64,000 bases of DNA, taken from positions 2,852,001 through 2,916,000 of the forward strand of contig NZ_CP017279.1 in assembly GCF_001750725.1 (NCBI RefSeq), given 5' to 3'. This DNA is from Enterobacter ludwigii. GTDB lineage: Bacteria > Pseudomonadota > Gammaproteobacteria > Enterobacterales > Enterobacteriaceae. The first letter of the stretch is position 1. Each line of letters starts with the position of its first letter. A model generated the notes under the pieces. The model saw only the letters and a program-made list of their open reading frames with translations. It ran no database searches and was not told where the DNA came from. The translations under genes and the position numbers were made by a program. Below are positions 1 to 20,290 of the stretch, in pieces.

Positions 1-351
1 CAGCGGATGCTCAACAGGGTGTGAGAAGCCCAGAGACAGGCCTACTGCATTCCCTTTGATAGCTGCACGATAACCTACACCAACCAGTTGAAGCTTTTTA
101 GTGAAGCCTTCGGTAACACCAACAACCATTGAGTTCAGCAGGGCACGCGCGGTACCAGCCTGAGCCCATCCATCCACGAAACCATCACGTGGACCGAAGG
201 TCAGAGCATTATCTGCATGTTTAACTTCAACAGCTTTGTTGAGGGTACGAGTCAGCTCGCCGTTTTTACCTTTGATCGTAATAACCTGACCGTCGATTTT
301 TACATCAACGCCGGCAGGAATAACGACCGGTGCTTTAGCAACACGAGACAT
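1..351 (-). CDS. rplF: 50S ribosomal protein L6, 3' end cut by the window
   Basis: Large-subunit protein L6, which binds 23S rRNA near the sarcin-ricin loop and the factor-binding site. The minus-strand frame opens with [20 protein letters not shown] and continues with [13 protein letters not shown], typical L6 N-terminal sequence; about 117 of the usual 177 residues are present before the window ends. The ATG at 351-349 has a GGAGGAAAG Shine-Dalgarno just upstream. It follows rpsH by 12 bases in the spc operon, whose remaining genes should lie beyond the window start. Identity is certain; only the C-terminal half is unseen. Confidence 0.97.
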   Translation of the reverse strand, partial: MSRVAKAPVVIPAGVDVKIDGQVITIKGKNGELTRTLNKAVEVKHADNALTFGPRDGFVDGWAQAGTARALLNSMVVGVTEGFTKKLQLVGVGYRAAIKGNAVGLSLGFSHPVEHPL

Positions 352-363
352 TCTTTCCTCCGA

Positions 364-762
<399 letters not shown>

Positions 763-786
763 TTACTCCCGTGATTCAATTGGTAA

Positions 787-1092
<306 letters not shown>

Positions 1093-1106
1093 TCAGTAAC
1101 CCTACC

Positions 1107-2369
<1,263 letters not shown>

Positions 2370-2437
2370 CTAATGTCAACTACTACCTGAGACTCTAAAA
2401 TCAGAGCCGTTAAAAAGCCCCATATCGAGGGCGCGGC

Positions 2438-2466
2438 ATTATAACACCGCTTCTACAATATGGGTA
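2438..2466 (-). promoter_or_regulatory. spc operon promoter region
   Basis: Read on the minus strand, a perfect TATAAT lies at 2443-2438, followed by GCCGCGCCC. Upstream is a weak -35 region (CTACCC or TACCCA, depending on spacing of 17-18). It sits between the S10 terminator and rplN, where E. coli has Pspc, and the GC-rich bases after the -10 box match a stringent-type discriminator. The -10 is clear; the -35 is my estimate. Confidence 0.75.
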
Positions 2467-2502
2467 GAAAAAATAAACGGCTCATCGCTGAGCCGTTTAT
2501 TC
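2467..2502 (-). terminator. Intrinsic terminator of the S10 operon
   Basis: A stem with 13-base arms (AATAAACGGCTCA / TGAGCCGTTTATT) and a four-base loop, followed on the minus strand by a run of T (2472-2466). It begins about 22 bases after the rpsQ stop and immediately precedes the spc promoter, so it should end most S10 transcripts. Confidence 0.85.
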
Positions 2503-2523
2503 GTATTGAGAATGCGTACTCTA

Positions 2524-4452
<1,929 letters not shown>

Positions 4453-4457
4453 CTACC

Positions 4458-4739
<282 letters not shown>

Positions 4740-4752
4740 TTATCCTCTAAAA

Positions 4753-7148
<2,396 letters not shown>

Positions 7149-7168
7149 TCAATCGCTCGATGACCTGA

Positions 7169-7650
<482 letters not shown>

Positions 7651-7655
7651 CGCGC

Positions 7656-7683
7656 ATTATACGTAAATCTGAGCAAGACGCAA
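7656..7683 (-). promoter_or_regulatory. S10 operon promoter
   Basis: On the minus strand a perfect TATAAT (7661-7656) is followed by GCGCGGG, a GC-rich discriminator as expected for a stringently controlled ribosomal protein promoter. TTGCGT at 7683-7678 gives a -35 box with a 16-base spacer. It lies immediately upstream of the L4-type leader. Confidence 0.85.
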
Positions 7684-7859
7684 GTGCCGTTTAGAAATTA
7701 AGCGCCAAAGACATGCGATGCGTAGGGCATTCCATTATTTGCAGCAACCTGTCTGCTTTCATCTCTTCTTATGAACCCCTCACGCAATTCCTGTGTTCGG
7801 ACGTTGCTGGCCTTGCATCATGAGAAGAGTATGCACCAAACATCTTTGAGGCTTTGCGT
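7684..7859 (+). other. Intergenic region between the S10 promoter and the prepilin peptidase
   Basis: No gene is seen. In E. coli the gsp type II secretion operons lie in this neighbourhood; none remain here. A 12-base inverted repeat (CTCTTCTTATGA at 7763-7774 and TCATGAGAAGAG at 7818-7829, one G-T wobble) flanks a 43-base spacer and could fold into a long stem upstream of the peptidase gene. A Shine-Dalgarno GAGG sits at 7848-7851. I see no convincing sigma-70 promoter. Confidence 0.5.
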
Positions 7860-8333
7860 ATGCTGACTCCCCTCCCCTTTCTGCTCGTTTACTTCACACT
7901 CTCCGGTTTACTGGTACGTGAAGATATTCGTGCCGGCCTTCTCCCGGATAAATACCTCTGTCCCCTCTTATGGACCGGCCTGCTCTTCCAGCGTTGCCTT
8001 CATCCTGACTTTCTTTCGAACGCAGTGACTGGCGCGATGGCAGGGTATGTGAGCTTTGCGATTATCTACTGGGGCTACCGGCTTCTGACTGGACGTGAAG
8101 GGATGGGCTATGGCGATGTGAAATATCTTTCGGCACTGGGGGCGTGGCACGGTTGGCACATATTGCCCGCACTGGTGTTAACCGCCGCATTGGTGGCGCT
8201 TCTTTATCAGCTCATTCTCGCTTTACCGGCTCCTGATAAACAGGCATTAAAAAACCCACTGCCTTTTGGGCCATTTCTGGCGGCAGCGGGTTTAAGCGTT
8301 GGCTGGCAGACGCTGTTTAGTCAGCCACTTTAA
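7860..8333 (+). CDS. gspO: Short prepilin peptidase (A24 family), GspO-like
   Basis: Aspartic membrane peptidase that would cleave and possibly methylate type IV prepilins or pseudopilins at the inner membrane. Both catalytic aspartates of the family are visible: D22 ([11 protein letters not shown]) and D86 in GMGYGDVK. Several hydrophobic segments follow. At 157 residues it lacks the N-terminal cytoplasmic domain with paired cysteines found in full GspO/PilD (about 225 residues or more). I start at ATG 7860, eight bases after GAGG; a TTG at 7854 is too close to that site. The 3' end overlaps the convergent bfr by 17 bases. The E. coli gspO lies beside bfr, so this is probably the orthologue left without its secretion operon. 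Confidence 0.8.
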   Translation: MLTPLPFLLVYFTLSGLLVREDIRAGLLPDKYLCPLLWTGLLFQRCLHPDFLSNAVTGAMAGYVSFAIIYWGYRLLTGREGMGYGDVKYLSALGAWHGWHILPALVLTAALVALLYQLILALPAPDKQALKNPLPFGPFLAAAGLSVGWQTLFSQPL

Positions 8334-8793
8334 TCTGGGATTGAAGATAATTCTGCAAACCAATTTTACTGATGAGATCCAACTCAGTTTCAAGCCAGTC
8401 GATATGCCCTTCTTCATCGGCCAGAATCTGGATCATCATATCGCGGCTGACGTAGTCATGAACACTGTCCGCATAGGCAATGGCTTCGCGGAGATCTTTT
8501 GCGCCTTCAAGCTCGAGCCTGAGGTCGGACCGAAGCATCTCTTCAACATCTTCACCGATGCCGAGTTTGCCGAGATCCTGCAGGTTAGGAATGCCTTCAA
8601 GGAATAAAATACGCTCGATGTATTTATCGGCATGTTTCATCTCATCGATGGATTCATGGTATTCAACATCGTTGAGGCGCATCAGGCCCCAGTTTTTGAA
8701 CATTCTCGCATGGAGAAAATACTGATTGATCGCGACAAGCTCATTTCCCAATAATTTATTGAGATAACTTATGATTTTAACATCACCTTTCAT
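8317..8793 (-). CDS. bfr: Bacterioferritin
   Basis: Haem-containing iron-storage protein forming a 24-subunit shell. The 158 residues include the di-iron ferroxidase ligands E18, E51 and H54 and, between them, M52 ([10 protein letters not shown]), the haem axial ligand of Bfr; later ligands lie in [17 protein letters not shown] near residue 130. Its partner ferredoxin gene bfd is 72 bases upstream in the same direction. The gene converges with the peptidase gene, overlapping its last 17 bases. Confidence 0.97.
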   Translation of the reverse strand: MKGDVKIISYLNKLLGNELVAINQYFLHARMFKNWGLMRLNDVEYHESIDEMKHADKYIERILFLEGIPNLQDLGKLGIGEDVEEMLRSDLRLELEGAKDLREAIAYADSVHDYVSRDMMIQILADEEGHIDWLETELDLISKIGLQNYLQSQIKVAD

Positions 8794-8865
8794 TATATAG
8801 TCCCTCCGCTTCCACTCATTGAAGCGTAGATCGGGCTACAGGGATGTCAAAAAAAAGATGGGCGC

Positions 8866-9060
8866 TTACGCAATCTCTTTGTATTCCGGGATCTGCATCA
8901 ATTCGTCCTGCATGATCTCACGTGCAGCACGTACACATTTACCGCATTGATTTCCCACTGGAACAAATTTGCGAAGCTGCTGGAAGGACTGTGGCTGAAA
9001 CTGGCGAACGGCCTGACGTATTTTTTTGTCGCTTACACCATTACATAAACAAACGTACAT
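8866..9060 (-). CDS. bfd: Bacterioferritin-associated ferredoxin
   Basis: Small [2Fe-2S] protein (64 residues) that reduces the Bfr haem so that stored iron is released. The four ligands C4, C6, C39 and C42 occur in the BFD-type arrangement (MYVCLCNG and GNQCGKC). A Fur-box-like sequence lies about 40 bases upstream, which fits the known induction of bfd under iron starvation. Co-oriented with and upstream of bfr. Confidence 0.97.
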   Translation of the reverse strand: MYVCLCNGVSDKKIRQAVRQFQPQSFQQLRKFVPVGNQCGKCVRAAREIMQDELMQIPEYKEIA

Positions 9061-9096
9061 AAAGACTCCCGTTCAAAATATGCGCAAAGTGTAAGT

Positions 9097-9115
9097 GAGA
9101 ATGGTTATGATTACA
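9097..9115 (-). promoter_or_regulatory. Putative Fur box upstream of bfd
   Basis: The minus-strand 19-mer TGTAATCATAACCATTCTC matches 14 of 19 positions of the Fur consensus GATAATGATAATCATTATC. It is placed about 37 bases upstream of the bfd start, where a repressor would cover the promoter. Fur control of bfd is known in E. coli; the match here is by eye. Confidence 0.65.
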
Positions 9116-9194
9116 ATAGCACAAACACCCGTATACGGGGCGGGAGAGGACGAAAAATGCGAAAATTTGTGACAGACACACAACGGCAGAAAAC

Positions 9195-9223
9195 AAAAAA
9201 GGACGCCGAAGCGTCCTTTTTTA
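9195..9223 (-). terminator. Intrinsic terminator of the str operon
   Basis: Hairpin GGACGC / GCGTCC with loop CGAA, flanked by A6 on one side and T6 on the other, 17 bases after the tuf stop. The symmetric A and T runs allow it to work in both directions, though only tuf reads into it at close range. Confidence 0.85.
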
Positions 9224-9239
9224 ATTCAGGGATAAGTAA

Positions 9240-13190
<3,951 letters not shown>

Positions 13191-13271
13191 TTAATTCAGG
13201 ATTGTCCAAAACTCTACGAGTTTAGTTTGACATTAAGATAAATCAGTTTGGCCTTACTTAACGGAGAACCA

Positions 13272-13749
<478 letters not shown>

Positions 13750-13770
13750 GAAATATACAGCGATCTCGGA

Positions 13771-14058
13771 TCACCAGTTCATTTGACTGGCGTGCGTCAC
13801 AGTAAGATTGACGAAATCAGTATAGCCAACCACGTCAATTTTGGCTGAAATTTGACCAGAAAGACCTCGCGCCTCAAGATCGTCTTTCAGCGCAGAGACG
13901 GATATGGGGGCATTGCTGAGAATTTCAACGAAACGACTCCCTTCAAGCGCAGCCAGTACGCCATCCTGAATCAGCAGCAGGTCATCACCTTCGCGCAGCA
14001 TGCTCAGTAATGCGTCGATATCACAATGCCACGGTGAACGGCTCAGGGTATGGAGCAT
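13771..14058 (-). CDS. tusB: Sulfur-relay subunit TusB
   Basis: Third subunit of the TusBCD complex, which passes persulfide sulfur from TusA to TusE during 2-thiouridine formation at the tRNA wobble position (mnm5s2U34). The 95-residue DsrH-like protein starts [20 protein letters not shown], with [15 protein letters not shown] after it, the family's conserved region. Seven bases separate it from tusC. Its stop is about 20 bases from the str promoter -35 box. Confidence 0.93.
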   Translation of the reverse strand: MLHTLSRSPWHCDIDALLSMLREGDDLLLIQDGVLAALEGSRFVEILSNAPISVSALKDDLEARGLSGQISAKIDVVGYTDFVNLTVTHASQMNW

Positions 14059-14065
14059 GTCAGCC

Positions 14066-14425
14066 TCAGAAATTCAGAACAGTGTCGTAATGGGAAAGTT
14101 GGTCGCGCAGCGCGTCGGCCGGGAGGAGTGTTACATCCAGCACGAAAGACGTCTTATCGCTCAGACCGCGCGCAGCCAGAGAATCAGCGCAGACAAAAAA
14201 GGTTTCAATGTCGTAAAGCGGCAGCACTTTAAAGGTCGCGATGTAATCCCGCGCCAGAATAGCCTGCGGCTGCTGGCCCGCCAGAAGCTGGAACACGCCA
14301 TCCCCTAAAAAGAAGACACCGATGTCTTCGGTCAGCGCTGATGTTGCGAGCAACGCATCCAGCCCTTCTCTGCCGGACGCACTACCGTGCGGAGCAGATG
14401 AAAAAACAAACGCCACGCGTTTCAT
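14066..14425 (-). CDS. tusC: Sulfur-relay subunit TusC
   Basis: DsrF-like subunit of TusBCD (119 residues). It starts [21 protein letters not shown], the typical DsrE/F fold N-terminus, and has no obvious catalytic cysteine in the active position, as expected because TusD carries it. Start and tusD stop overlap as TGATG, so the two are translationally coupled. Confidence 0.94.
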   Translation of the reverse strand: MKRVAFVFSSAPHGSASGREGLDALLATSALTEDIGVFFLGDGVFQLLAGQQPQAILARDYIATFKVLPLYDIETFFVCADSLAARGLSDKTSFVLDVTLLPADALRDQLSHYDTVLNF

Positions 14426-14811
14426 CAGAATTGCACCACTCTGTCGCAGGTTAACGCAGCCTGTGCCAGTGCGCCCAGACCGCTCAACGAAAACCCCGGC
14501 TGCAGGTTGGCCCCTGGCAAGCCAAGACGTTCAGCTTCGGTGGCATCGGTCACGCCGCGACGCAGGGCTGCCGCCACGCAGATATGCAGCGCAACCCCCC
14601 TTGTCTCGTTCAGCGTCTGCCAGGCGCGCACCAGATCAAATTCATCGCTGGCCGGTGAGGTAAACTGGTTGGCGTTATACACCCCTTCCCGATAAAAGAA
14701 GACGCTCACCAGCTCATGTCCGGCAGCCAGTAACGCATGCGCAAACTGCAGCGCGCTGCTGGCCTGCTGAGTACCATACGCCGGGCCTGTCACCATCAGC
14801 GAAAAACGCAT
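14425..14811 (-). CDS. tusD: Sulfur-relay subunit TusD
   Basis: DsrE-like subunit (128 residues) that carries the sulfur in the TusBCD complex. The catalytic cysteine is C78 in [14 protein letters not shown], the position known from E. coli TusD. The start overlaps the yheO stop as TAATG. With tusC and tusB it forms a four-gene unit led by yheO. Confidence 0.95.
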   Translation of the reverse strand: MRFSLMVTGPAYGTQQASSALQFAHALLAAGHELVSVFFYREGVYNANQFTSPASDEFDLVRAWQTLNETRGVALHICVAAALRRGVTDATEAERLGLPGANLQPGFSLSGLGALAQAALTCDRVVQF

Positions 14812-15533
14812 TACTTGTCTTGCCCCTGGAAATCACCGCTTTTGAACTGGCGGATGTAGAGGTAGACCGTATGCTTGGAAATGTTCAGGCGATCGGCCAC
14901 CTGGTTAATGGCGTCTTTGATGTCAAAAATCCCTTTCTCATAGAGATTCAGCACGATCTGACGATTCTTGGCGTTGTTTGATACGTTGCGATCGGCATTC
15001 ACCTCTTCGATAGTGAACTCAAGCGTCTGCGTCACCAGATCTTCAACCGAGGAGGCAAAGTTAACTGAGGAGCCAACGTCCGGCGTTTCAGGCGGTATGA
15101 AAGTGCTCATGATTTGCGAGAACGGCACATCAAGGTTCATGTTGATGCACAACAGACCGATCACGCGATGCTCGCGATTACGAATCGCGATGGTTTCTGA
15201 TTTCATCAGTACGCCGCTTTTGGCGCGGGTGAAATAACATTTGGAGACGCTGCTGTCCGCGCCGGTCATGTCATGCAGCATACGCAATGCAAGGTCGGTG
15301 ATTGGCGAACCAATTTTACGGCCAGTATGCTCACCATTAGCAATGCGGATGGCGGAACACTTAAGATCTTGCAGGGAGTGCAATACGATTTCGCAGTGGG
15401 ACCCAATGAGCATCGCTAACCCGTCCACTACCGCCTCGTAGGATTTCAGAATATCGAAGTCGGTCTGGTCGAAAGGACGTTGATCCAGTAAATCAAGTTC
15501 ACTGGTTTCGTTGGTTAAAAGCGACCTGGACAT
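14811..15533 (-). CDS. yheO: YheO family transcriptional regulator
   Basis: DNA-binding regulator of 240 residues with an N-terminal YheO-like PAS domain (about residues 25-135, including [11 protein letters not shown]) and a C-terminal helix-turn-helix (about 195-230, [20 protein letters not shown]). It heads the tusDCB unit and is coupled to tusD through a TAATG overlap. Its own target is not evident from the sequence; control of the tus genes is possible but unproven. Length equals that of E. coli YheO. Confidence 0.9.
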   Translation of the reverse strand: MSRSLLTNETSELDLLDQRPFDQTDFDILKSYEAVVDGLAMLIGSHCEIVLHSLQDLKCSAIRIANGEHTGRKIGSPITDLALRMLHDMTGADSSVSKCYFTRAKSGVLMKSETIAIRNREHRVIGLLCINMNLDVPFSQIMSTFIPPETPDVGSSVNFASSVEDLVTQTLEFTIEEVNADRNVSNNAKNRQIVLNLYEKGIFDIKDAINQVADRLNISKHTVYLYIRQFKSGDFQGQDK

Positions 15534-15658
15534 GAAAAAAACACTCCTTTTCAGGAGCCTGTCGTTAGGTTTTCAGGGCAGGCTCATTATCTACACGGAC
15601 AACTAAATTAATACAGCGTGCATAACGCTTTCCAGTGTTAATTATATCTGCCCCACAA

Positions 15659-15692
15659 TAAAAAAAACCGCCGCCTTAAAGGCGGCGGTTTT
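15659..15692 (-). terminator. Intrinsic terminator of fkpA
   Basis: Ten-base GC-rich stem (CCGCCGCCTT / AAGGCGGCGG) with a minimal loop, followed on the minus strand by eight T residues, directly after the fkpA stop codon. Strong rho-independent terminator. Confidence 0.9.
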
Positions 15693-15699
15693 CATTCCA

Positions 15700-16521
15700 T
15701 TACTTCTTCGCGTCTGTCGCAGCTTTCTGTTCTGCCTGCGCTTCTGGTTTCGCATCAGCTTTCGGCGCTGGCTTGATGTCCAGCAGCTCTACGTCAAAGA
15801 CCAGGGTAGAGTTAGCAGGGATACCTGGAACGCCGGTTTTGCCATATGCCAGATCCGGTGGAATAACCAGTTTGATCTTGCCACCTTTCTTGATGTTTTT
15901 CAGACCTTCAGTCCAGCCTGGGATCACACCATCCAGACGGAAGGAGAGAGGCTCACCACGGGTGTAAGAGTTATCGAACTCTTTACCGTCGATCAGCGTA
16001 CCTTTGTAGTTAACCACGACAGTATCGCTGTCTTTAGGCGCATCACCGGTACCTTCTTTCTCAACTTTATACACCAGACCCGTAGAGGAGGTTTTCACGC
16101 CCTTCTCTTTAGCAAAGGTATCGCGGTAGGCTTTGCCTTTCGCTTCGTTGTCTTTTGCATCCGCTTCCATCTTAGTCTGAGCGGCACCTTTCACACGTGC
16201 TTCGAACGCCTGCAGAGTCTGTTCAATTTCCTGGTCAGACAGTTTGCTCTTATCTGCAAATGCGTCCTGAACGCCCGCGATCAGCTGAGCTTTGTCCAGT
16301 TTAATGCCCAGTTTCTCTTGTTCTTTCAGAGAGTTTTCCATGTAACGACCCAGAGATGCGCCAAGTGCGTAGGCGGATTTCTGGTCGTCATTTTTGAACG
16401 CCGCTTTGCTGTCTGCAGTTGCAGCAGGCTTCGCAGCAGTATCAGCAGCGAAGGACAGCGGCGCGTTCAGCGCAACAGCCATCGTCGTCGCCAGCAGCGT
16501 TACTTTAAACAGTGATTTCAT
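15700..16521 (-). CDS. fkpA: Periplasmic FKBP-type peptidyl-prolyl isomerase FkpA
   Basis: Periplasmic chaperone and prolyl isomerase (273 residues). A signal peptide (MKSLFKVTLLATTMAVALNA, cleavage likely after SFA at about 25) is followed by the helical dimerisation domain (about 40-140) and the C-terminal FKBP domain with VNYKGTLIDGKEFDNSY and GWTEGLKNIKKGGK. The tail is rich in alanine, lysine and glutamine. A sigma-E-like promoter lies upstream, matching the known envelope-stress control of fkpA, and a strong terminator follows. Confidence 0.97.
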   Translation of the reverse strand: MKSLFKVTLLATTMAVALNAPLSFAADTAAKPAATADSKAAFKNDDQKSAYALGASLGRYMENSLKEQEKLGIKLDKAQLIAGVQDAFADKSKLSDQEIEQTLQAFEARVKGAAQTKMEADAKDNEAKGKAYRDTFAKEKGVKTSSTGLVYKVEKEGTGDAPKDSDTVVVNYKGTLIDGKEFDNSYTRGEPLSFRLDGVIPGWTEGLKNIKKGGKIKLVIPPDLAYGKTGVPGIPANSTLVFDVELLDIKPAPKADAKPEAQAEQKAATDAKK

Positions 16522-16536
16522 CCATATCTCCAGGGC

Positions 16537-16555
16537 CTGGGGACTCTCACCCCAG
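16537..16555 (-). promoter_or_regulatory. Hairpin in the fkpA leader
   Basis: CTGGGG and CCCCAG form a six-base GC-rich stem with a seven-base loop, starting 16 bases upstream of the fkpA start codon. It would sit just before the Shine-Dalgarno (GGAG) and may affect translation. No T run. Confidence 0.5.
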
Positions 16556-16635
16556 CGTTAAACGTAAATGAGTTACGTACTATAAAACGTTGCGGAAGAA
16601 ATCTACAGACAGACTCTCCCGATTCTCGCCACTTT

Positions 16636-16663
16636 TCAGATTATTTTTGTTTAAATAAGTTTC
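16636..16663 (-). promoter_or_regulatory. Putative sigma-E promoter of fkpA
   Basis: On the minus strand GAAACTT (16663-16657), a 16-base AT-rich spacer and TCTGA (16640-16636) resemble the sigma-E consensus GGAACTT-N15/16-GTCTAA. fkpA is a well-known sigma-E gene in E. coli, and the element lies about 115 bases upstream of the start. Confidence 0.7.
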
Positions 16664-16755
16664 TTGCCAAGGGGATAGATACTGAACTTAAGGATAAACT
16701 CAGTTAAACTTCGCCGCCGCTGGCCGATTGTGGTTAATGAGATACAACGAGGTGA

Positions 16756-16977
16756 ATGATGAAGGACACAATGTTAGAAGCGAGAATGGCTGAGCTGGAA
16801 AGCCGCCTGGCTTTTCAGGACATCACCATCGAAGAGCTAAACCAGACCGTGACCGCACATGAACTGGAAATGGCGAAACTGCGGGATCTCATGCGCCTGC
16901 TGACGGACAAACTGAAGGCCACACAGCCGTCACATATTGCCTCTCAGTCAGAAGAGACGCCACCACCTCATTATTGA
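16756..16977 (+). CDS. slyX: SlyX family protein
   Basis: Small coiled-coil protein of unknown function (73 residues). Heptad-like leucines run through [20 protein letters not shown] and beyond to residue 55; the C-terminus is proline-rich (EETPPPHY). It is divergent from fkpA and converges on slyD, as in E. coli. Two adjacent ATG codons exist (16756 and 16759); the GAGGTGA just upstream fits either. No function should be read into the name, which comes from linkage to slyD. Confidence 0.88.
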   Translation: MMKDTMLEARMAELESRLAFQDITIEELNQTVTAHELEMAKLRDLMRLLTDKLKATQPSHIASQSEETPPPHY

Positions 16978-16982
16978 GGCGT

Positions 16983-17013
16983 AAAAAAAGCGGGATTATT
17001 ATCCCGCTTTTTT
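16983..17013. terminator. Bidirectional terminator between slyX and slyD
   Basis: Stem AAGCGGGAT / ATCCCGCTT with loop TATT, with A7 on the left and T6 on the right. It lies between the convergent slyX and slyD stops and can terminate transcription from both sides. Confidence 0.9.
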
Positions 17014-17031
17014 ATTTTCCGCATAACGGAA

Positions 17032-17622
17032 TTAGTGGCAACCGCAGCCGCCGTTACCGCAACCACCTTTACCGTGGTCGTGACCATGGTCGTGATCGTG
17101 GCCGTGACCACCACAGCAGCCGTCGTGGCCGTGATCGTGGTCATGGTCGTGACCGTGCGCACCATGAACGTGGCCATGAGCCAGCTCTTCTTCGGTCGCT
17201 TCACGGATCGCAACAACTTCTACGTTGAATTTCAGGTTCTGGCCAGCCAGCATGTGGTTGCCGTCAACCACAACGTGGTCGTCTTCCACTTCAGTGATTT
17301 CAACAGGAACCGGACCCTGGTCAGTTTCAGCCAGGAAGCGCATGCCAACCTGCAGTTCGTCAACGCCCATGAACACGTCTTTAGGAACGCGCTGCACCAG
17401 GTTGTCGTCGTACTGACCGTAAGCGTCGTTCGCGCCAACAGCAACGTCGAATTTGTCGCCAACGTCGTGACCTTCCAGCGCATTTTCCAGGCCGGAAATC
17501 AGGGAACCGTGACCATGCAGGTAGTCAAGCGGCGCACTCACCGGAGACTCATCAACCAACACACCGTCTTCTGTACGTACCTGATAGGCCAGGCTGACCA
17601 CCAGGTCTTTTGCTACTTTCAT
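17032..17622 (-). CDS. slyD: FKBP-type peptidyl-prolyl isomerase SlyD with metal-binding tail
   Basis: Cytoplasmic prolyl isomerase, chaperone and nickel-binding protein (196 residues). The FKBP core spans roughly residues 1-69 and 129-146, interrupted by the insert-in-flap chaperone domain (about 76-120). The last 50 residues are almost only H, D, G and C, ending in GGCGCH; this is the metal-binding tail that supplies nickel for [NiFe]-hydrogenase maturation in E. coli. The tail also produces the repetitive GTCATGGTC-like DNA at 17050-17160. Confidence 0.97.
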   Translation of the reverse strand: MKVAKDLVVSLAYQVRTEDGVLVDESPVSAPLDYLHGHGSLISGLENALEGHDVGDKFDVAVGANDAYGQYDDNLVQRVPKDVFMGVDELQVGMRFLAETDQGPVPVEITEVEDDHVVVDGNHMLAGQNLKFNVEVVAIREATEEELAHGHVHGAHGHDHDHDHGHDGCCGGHGHDHDHGHDHGKGGCGNGGCGCH

Positions 17623-17716
17623 GATATCTCCTGAGCAAGGGAAAATTGCTGGCGCAGATTGTAGCGGAAATCTGCACCCGTGTACCCTTTAGCTTAAAAA
17701 AACTCAGGGCATATCG

Positions 17717-17917
17717 CTAGTCCGGATGAAAAATCCCGATAACTTGCTCTTCTTTGCGAACATGATCGCGGGCTTCTTTATCCGCCTCGCGCATCTGATG
17801 ACCGCACTTAACACACTCTACGACATCAATATTATTTTCCCGCCACATCGCCAGCGTATCTTGCGCCTGGCAGCTCGGGCATTTTGCGCCCGCAATAAAG
17901 CGTTTACGTACAGCCAT
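17717..17917 (-). CDS. yheV: YheV family putative zinc-ribbon protein
   Basis: Small protein (66 residues) of unknown function. Two cysteine pairs, C14 and C17 (CPSC) and C36 and C39 (CVKC), form a likely zinc ribbon; the C-terminal third is charged. It lies 13 bases after kefB in the same direction, the E. coli order, so it is probably the last gene of the kefG-kefB-yheV unit. Confidence 0.88.
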   Translation of the reverse strand: MAVRKRFIAGAKCPSCQAQDTLAMWRENNIDVVECVKCGHQMREADKEARDHVRKEEQVIGIFHPD

Positions 17918-17930
17918 CTTTCGTTACCCT

Positions 17931-19736
17931 TTATTCAAATTCATCCCAGCCATCGAGCTGGCGTCGTTCCTGTTGCATCTCTCGCTGGAAAATCTCTTCC
18001 AGCTCGCGACGCGCTTCCCGCACGCGGGAGATCTGCGCCGTATCAGAGTGTACCGGCATTAATTCGCGCAGCATTCGCATGTCCAGCCGGCGAAAATGCA
18101 TCTGGGCCCGCTGAGCCTGATGGGGATGCATGCCCAGCGAAATCAGCGCTTTACGCCCCAACTCCAGCGCACTGGAAAATGTCTCACGGGAGAAGTGTTT
18201 CACACCTGCCTGCAGCAGTTCGTGCGCTTCAACACGTCCACGCGCACGCGCCAGAATATGCAGATGCGGGAAATGCTGCTGGCACAGTTCAACCAGCTTC
18301 ATCGTATCTTCCGGATCGTTGCAGGTAATCACGATGGATTCTGCCGCTTCTGCTCCCGCTGAACGCAACAGTTCGAGCTGGGTCGCGTCGCCGTAGTAAA
18401 CCTTGTAGCCGTATTTACGCATCAGGTTCACCGCGCTGATATCGCGCTCCAGCACCGTGATGCGCATTTTGTTTGCCATCAGCAGACGTCCAATCACCTG
18501 CCCAAAGCGGCCAAAGCCCACCACAATCACCTGCGGCTTATCATCCTCCACCCACGGCATCTCATCTTCATCCTCTGTCGGATTTAAGCGCCGTGAGAGC
18601 AGCTTATCCACCAGCCTGATGAGCAGCGGGGTGGTCATCATCGACAGCGTGACCGTCACCAGCAGCAGCGCCATCTGATCGTCTTTAAACAGCTTCTGGG
18701 AGGAGGCAGTGGAGAACAGCACGAACGCGAACTCTCCGCCCTGACTTAAGACGCTGGCAAACTGCATGCGCTCGGAACTGCGCAGCCCGTATATCCGTGC
18801 CATGACGTACAGCACCAGCGTTTTTACCGCCACCAGCACAACAACACTCATCACCACCCACAGCAAATGGGTATAGAGCACGCCCAGGTTGAGCGCCATT
18901 CCCACCGAAATAAAGAACAACCCTAACAGCAGCCCTTTAAACGGATCGATAGCCGTTTCCAGTTCATGACGATATTCGCTTTCGGCAAGGAGCACCCCGG
19001 CGATAAACGTACCGAGCGCCATCGACAGCCCCAGCGCGTCCATAAACAATGCCGAGCCCAGCACCAGCAGCAGCGTCGCGGCAGTAAACACCTCGCGCAC
19101 GCCAGAGGCGGCAATAAAACGAAACACCGGCCGCAGCAGGAAACGTCCGCCAATCAGCATGCCGGCGAAGGCCAGCACCTTCATGGAGATTTTGACCCAG
19201 TCAAAATGATCGTCACCAGAGCCTGCCAGTAACGGCACCAGTGCCAGCGCCGGGATCACGGCCAGGTCCTGAAATAGCAGTACCGAAAAGCCCAGCTGTC
19301 CTGCCTCGTTGCGGTTCATCCCTTTGTCACGCATTAACTGCAGCGCCATTGCTGTCGACGACATCGCAAGACCTATTCCGCCGATCACTGCCGCCTGCCA
19401 CGAGAAGTTGGTCAGCATTAACAGCCCGGCCAGAATCGCAGCACTGAACAAGACCTGCGCCGCCCCCACGCCAAATATCGATCGCCGGAGCTGCCACAGT
19501 TTTGACGGATTCAGTTCGAGGCCAATGATGAACATCAGGAACACCACGCCCAGTTCAGAGAAGTGGAGAATTTCATCCACATCGCTGATGAATCCCAGCC
19601 CCCAGGGGCCAATGGCGATCCCGGCCAGCAGGTAGCCCAGCACCGCGCCAATGCCCAGCCGGGCGGCCAGCGGAACCGCCACCACTGCGGCAAATAAAAA
19701 CAGCACGCCGGCCAGGAGTAAATTCGATCCTTCCAT
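17931..19736 (-). CDS. kefB: Glutathione-regulated potassium-efflux system protein KefB
   Basis: Inner-membrane K+/H+ antiporter of the CPA2 family (601 residues), kept closed by glutathione and opened by glutathione-electrophile adducts, acidifying the cytoplasm for protection. About 12 membrane segments fill residues 1-380; an RCK/KTN domain with the Rossmann motif [12 protein letters not shown] begins near 400. I start at [13 protein letters not shown] (19736), whose ATG overlaps the kefG stop as TAATG, rather than at an in-frame ATG 12 codons earlier. Its ancillary subunit KefG is immediately upstream. Confidence 0.96.
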   Translation of the reverse strand: MEGSNLLLAGVLFLFAAVVAVPLAARLGIGAVLGYLLAGIAIGPWGLGFISDVDEILHFSELGVVFLMFIIGLELNPSKLWQLRRSIFGVGAAQVLFSAAILAGLLMLTNFSWQAAVIGGIGLAMSSTAMALQLMRDKGMNRNEAGQLGFSVLLFQDLAVIPALALVPLLAGSGDDHFDWVKISMKVLAFAGMLIGGRFLLRPVFRFIAASGVREVFTAATLLLVLGSALFMDALGLSMALGTFIAGVLLAESEYRHELETAIDPFKGLLLGLFFISVGMALNLGVLYTHLLWVVMSVVVLVAVKTLVLYVMARIYGLRSSERMQFASVLSQGGEFAFVLFSTASSQKLFKDDQMALLLVTVTLSMMTTPLLIRLVDKLLSRRLNPTEDEDEMPWVEDDKPQVIVVGFGRFGQVIGRLLMANKMRITVLERDISAVNLMRKYGYKVYYGDATQLELLRSAGAEAAESIVITCNDPEDTMKLVELCQQHFPHLHILARARGRVEAHELLQAGVKHFSRETFSSALELGRKALISLGMHPHQAQRAQMHFRRLDMRMLRELMPVHSDTAQISRVREARRELEEIFQREMQQERRQLDGWDEFE

Positions 19737-20290
19737 TAGCGACCTCCCGCCGATATCGGTGATGCAAGCCAATCGCCATACGCTCTGGCGTGGCTCGCCA
19801 GCGCTTCAGGCTTCTGGCGACGCGCCCAGTAGACAATAATCGGGCTCATCCAGTGCATGCGGCACATCGCAGCCGTCAGCTCAAACGGCCGCAGGATATC
19901 ACTCATGGGATAACGGTTAAGACCGTCGTGGCGGTAAGCGCTCTCTGGCTCACCGGTCGTAATGACACTGCGCCAGTACTTTCCCGCCAGCTGGTTGCCC
20001 CCCACCCCGCTGGAGAACCCCCGGCTCAGCACACGGTCCAGCCACTCTTTCAGCAGTGCCGGACAGCTATAGGTATAAAGCGGATGCTGGAACACAATCA
20101 CGTCATGCTGACGCAGCAGTTCCTGCTCGTAAGGAATATCAATAAAGAAATCAGGATAGTGCGCGTAGAGATCGTGCACCGTCACATTGCTGAGCTGAGT
20201 AGCCGGCTTAAGCAGAACCCGGTTTGCCACCGAGTCCTGAGATTCCGGATGGGCATACAGCAGCAGCACTTTCGCTGTCTGAGACATCAC
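19736..20290 (-). CDS. kefG: KefG, quinone oxidoreductase subunit of the KefB system
   Basis: Flavodoxin-like NAD(P)H dehydrogenase (184 residues) required for full KefB activity. The N-terminus [18 protein letters not shown] and the segment [20 protein letters not shown] are typical of the family, with FMN and quinone binding expected. It overlaps kefB by one base, which supports stoichiometric coupled expression. The start is well separated from the divergent yheS. Confidence 0.95.
   Translation of the reverse strand: MMSQTAKVLLLYAHPESQDSVANRVLLKPATQLSNVTVHDLYAHYPDFFIDIPYEQELLRQHDVIVFQHPLYTYSCPALLKEWLDRVLSRGFSSGVGGNQLAGKYWRSVITTGEPESAYRHDGLNRYPMSDILRPFELTAAMCRMHWMSPIIVYWARRQKPEALASHARAYGDWLASPISAGGR

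Noticed and set aside
17050..17160. Repetitive GTCATGGTCGTGATCG-type DNA considered as a tandem repeat or CRISPR-like array
   Set aside because: It is the coding sequence of the His/Asp/Gly-rich SlyD tail; units are irregular and there are no spacers.
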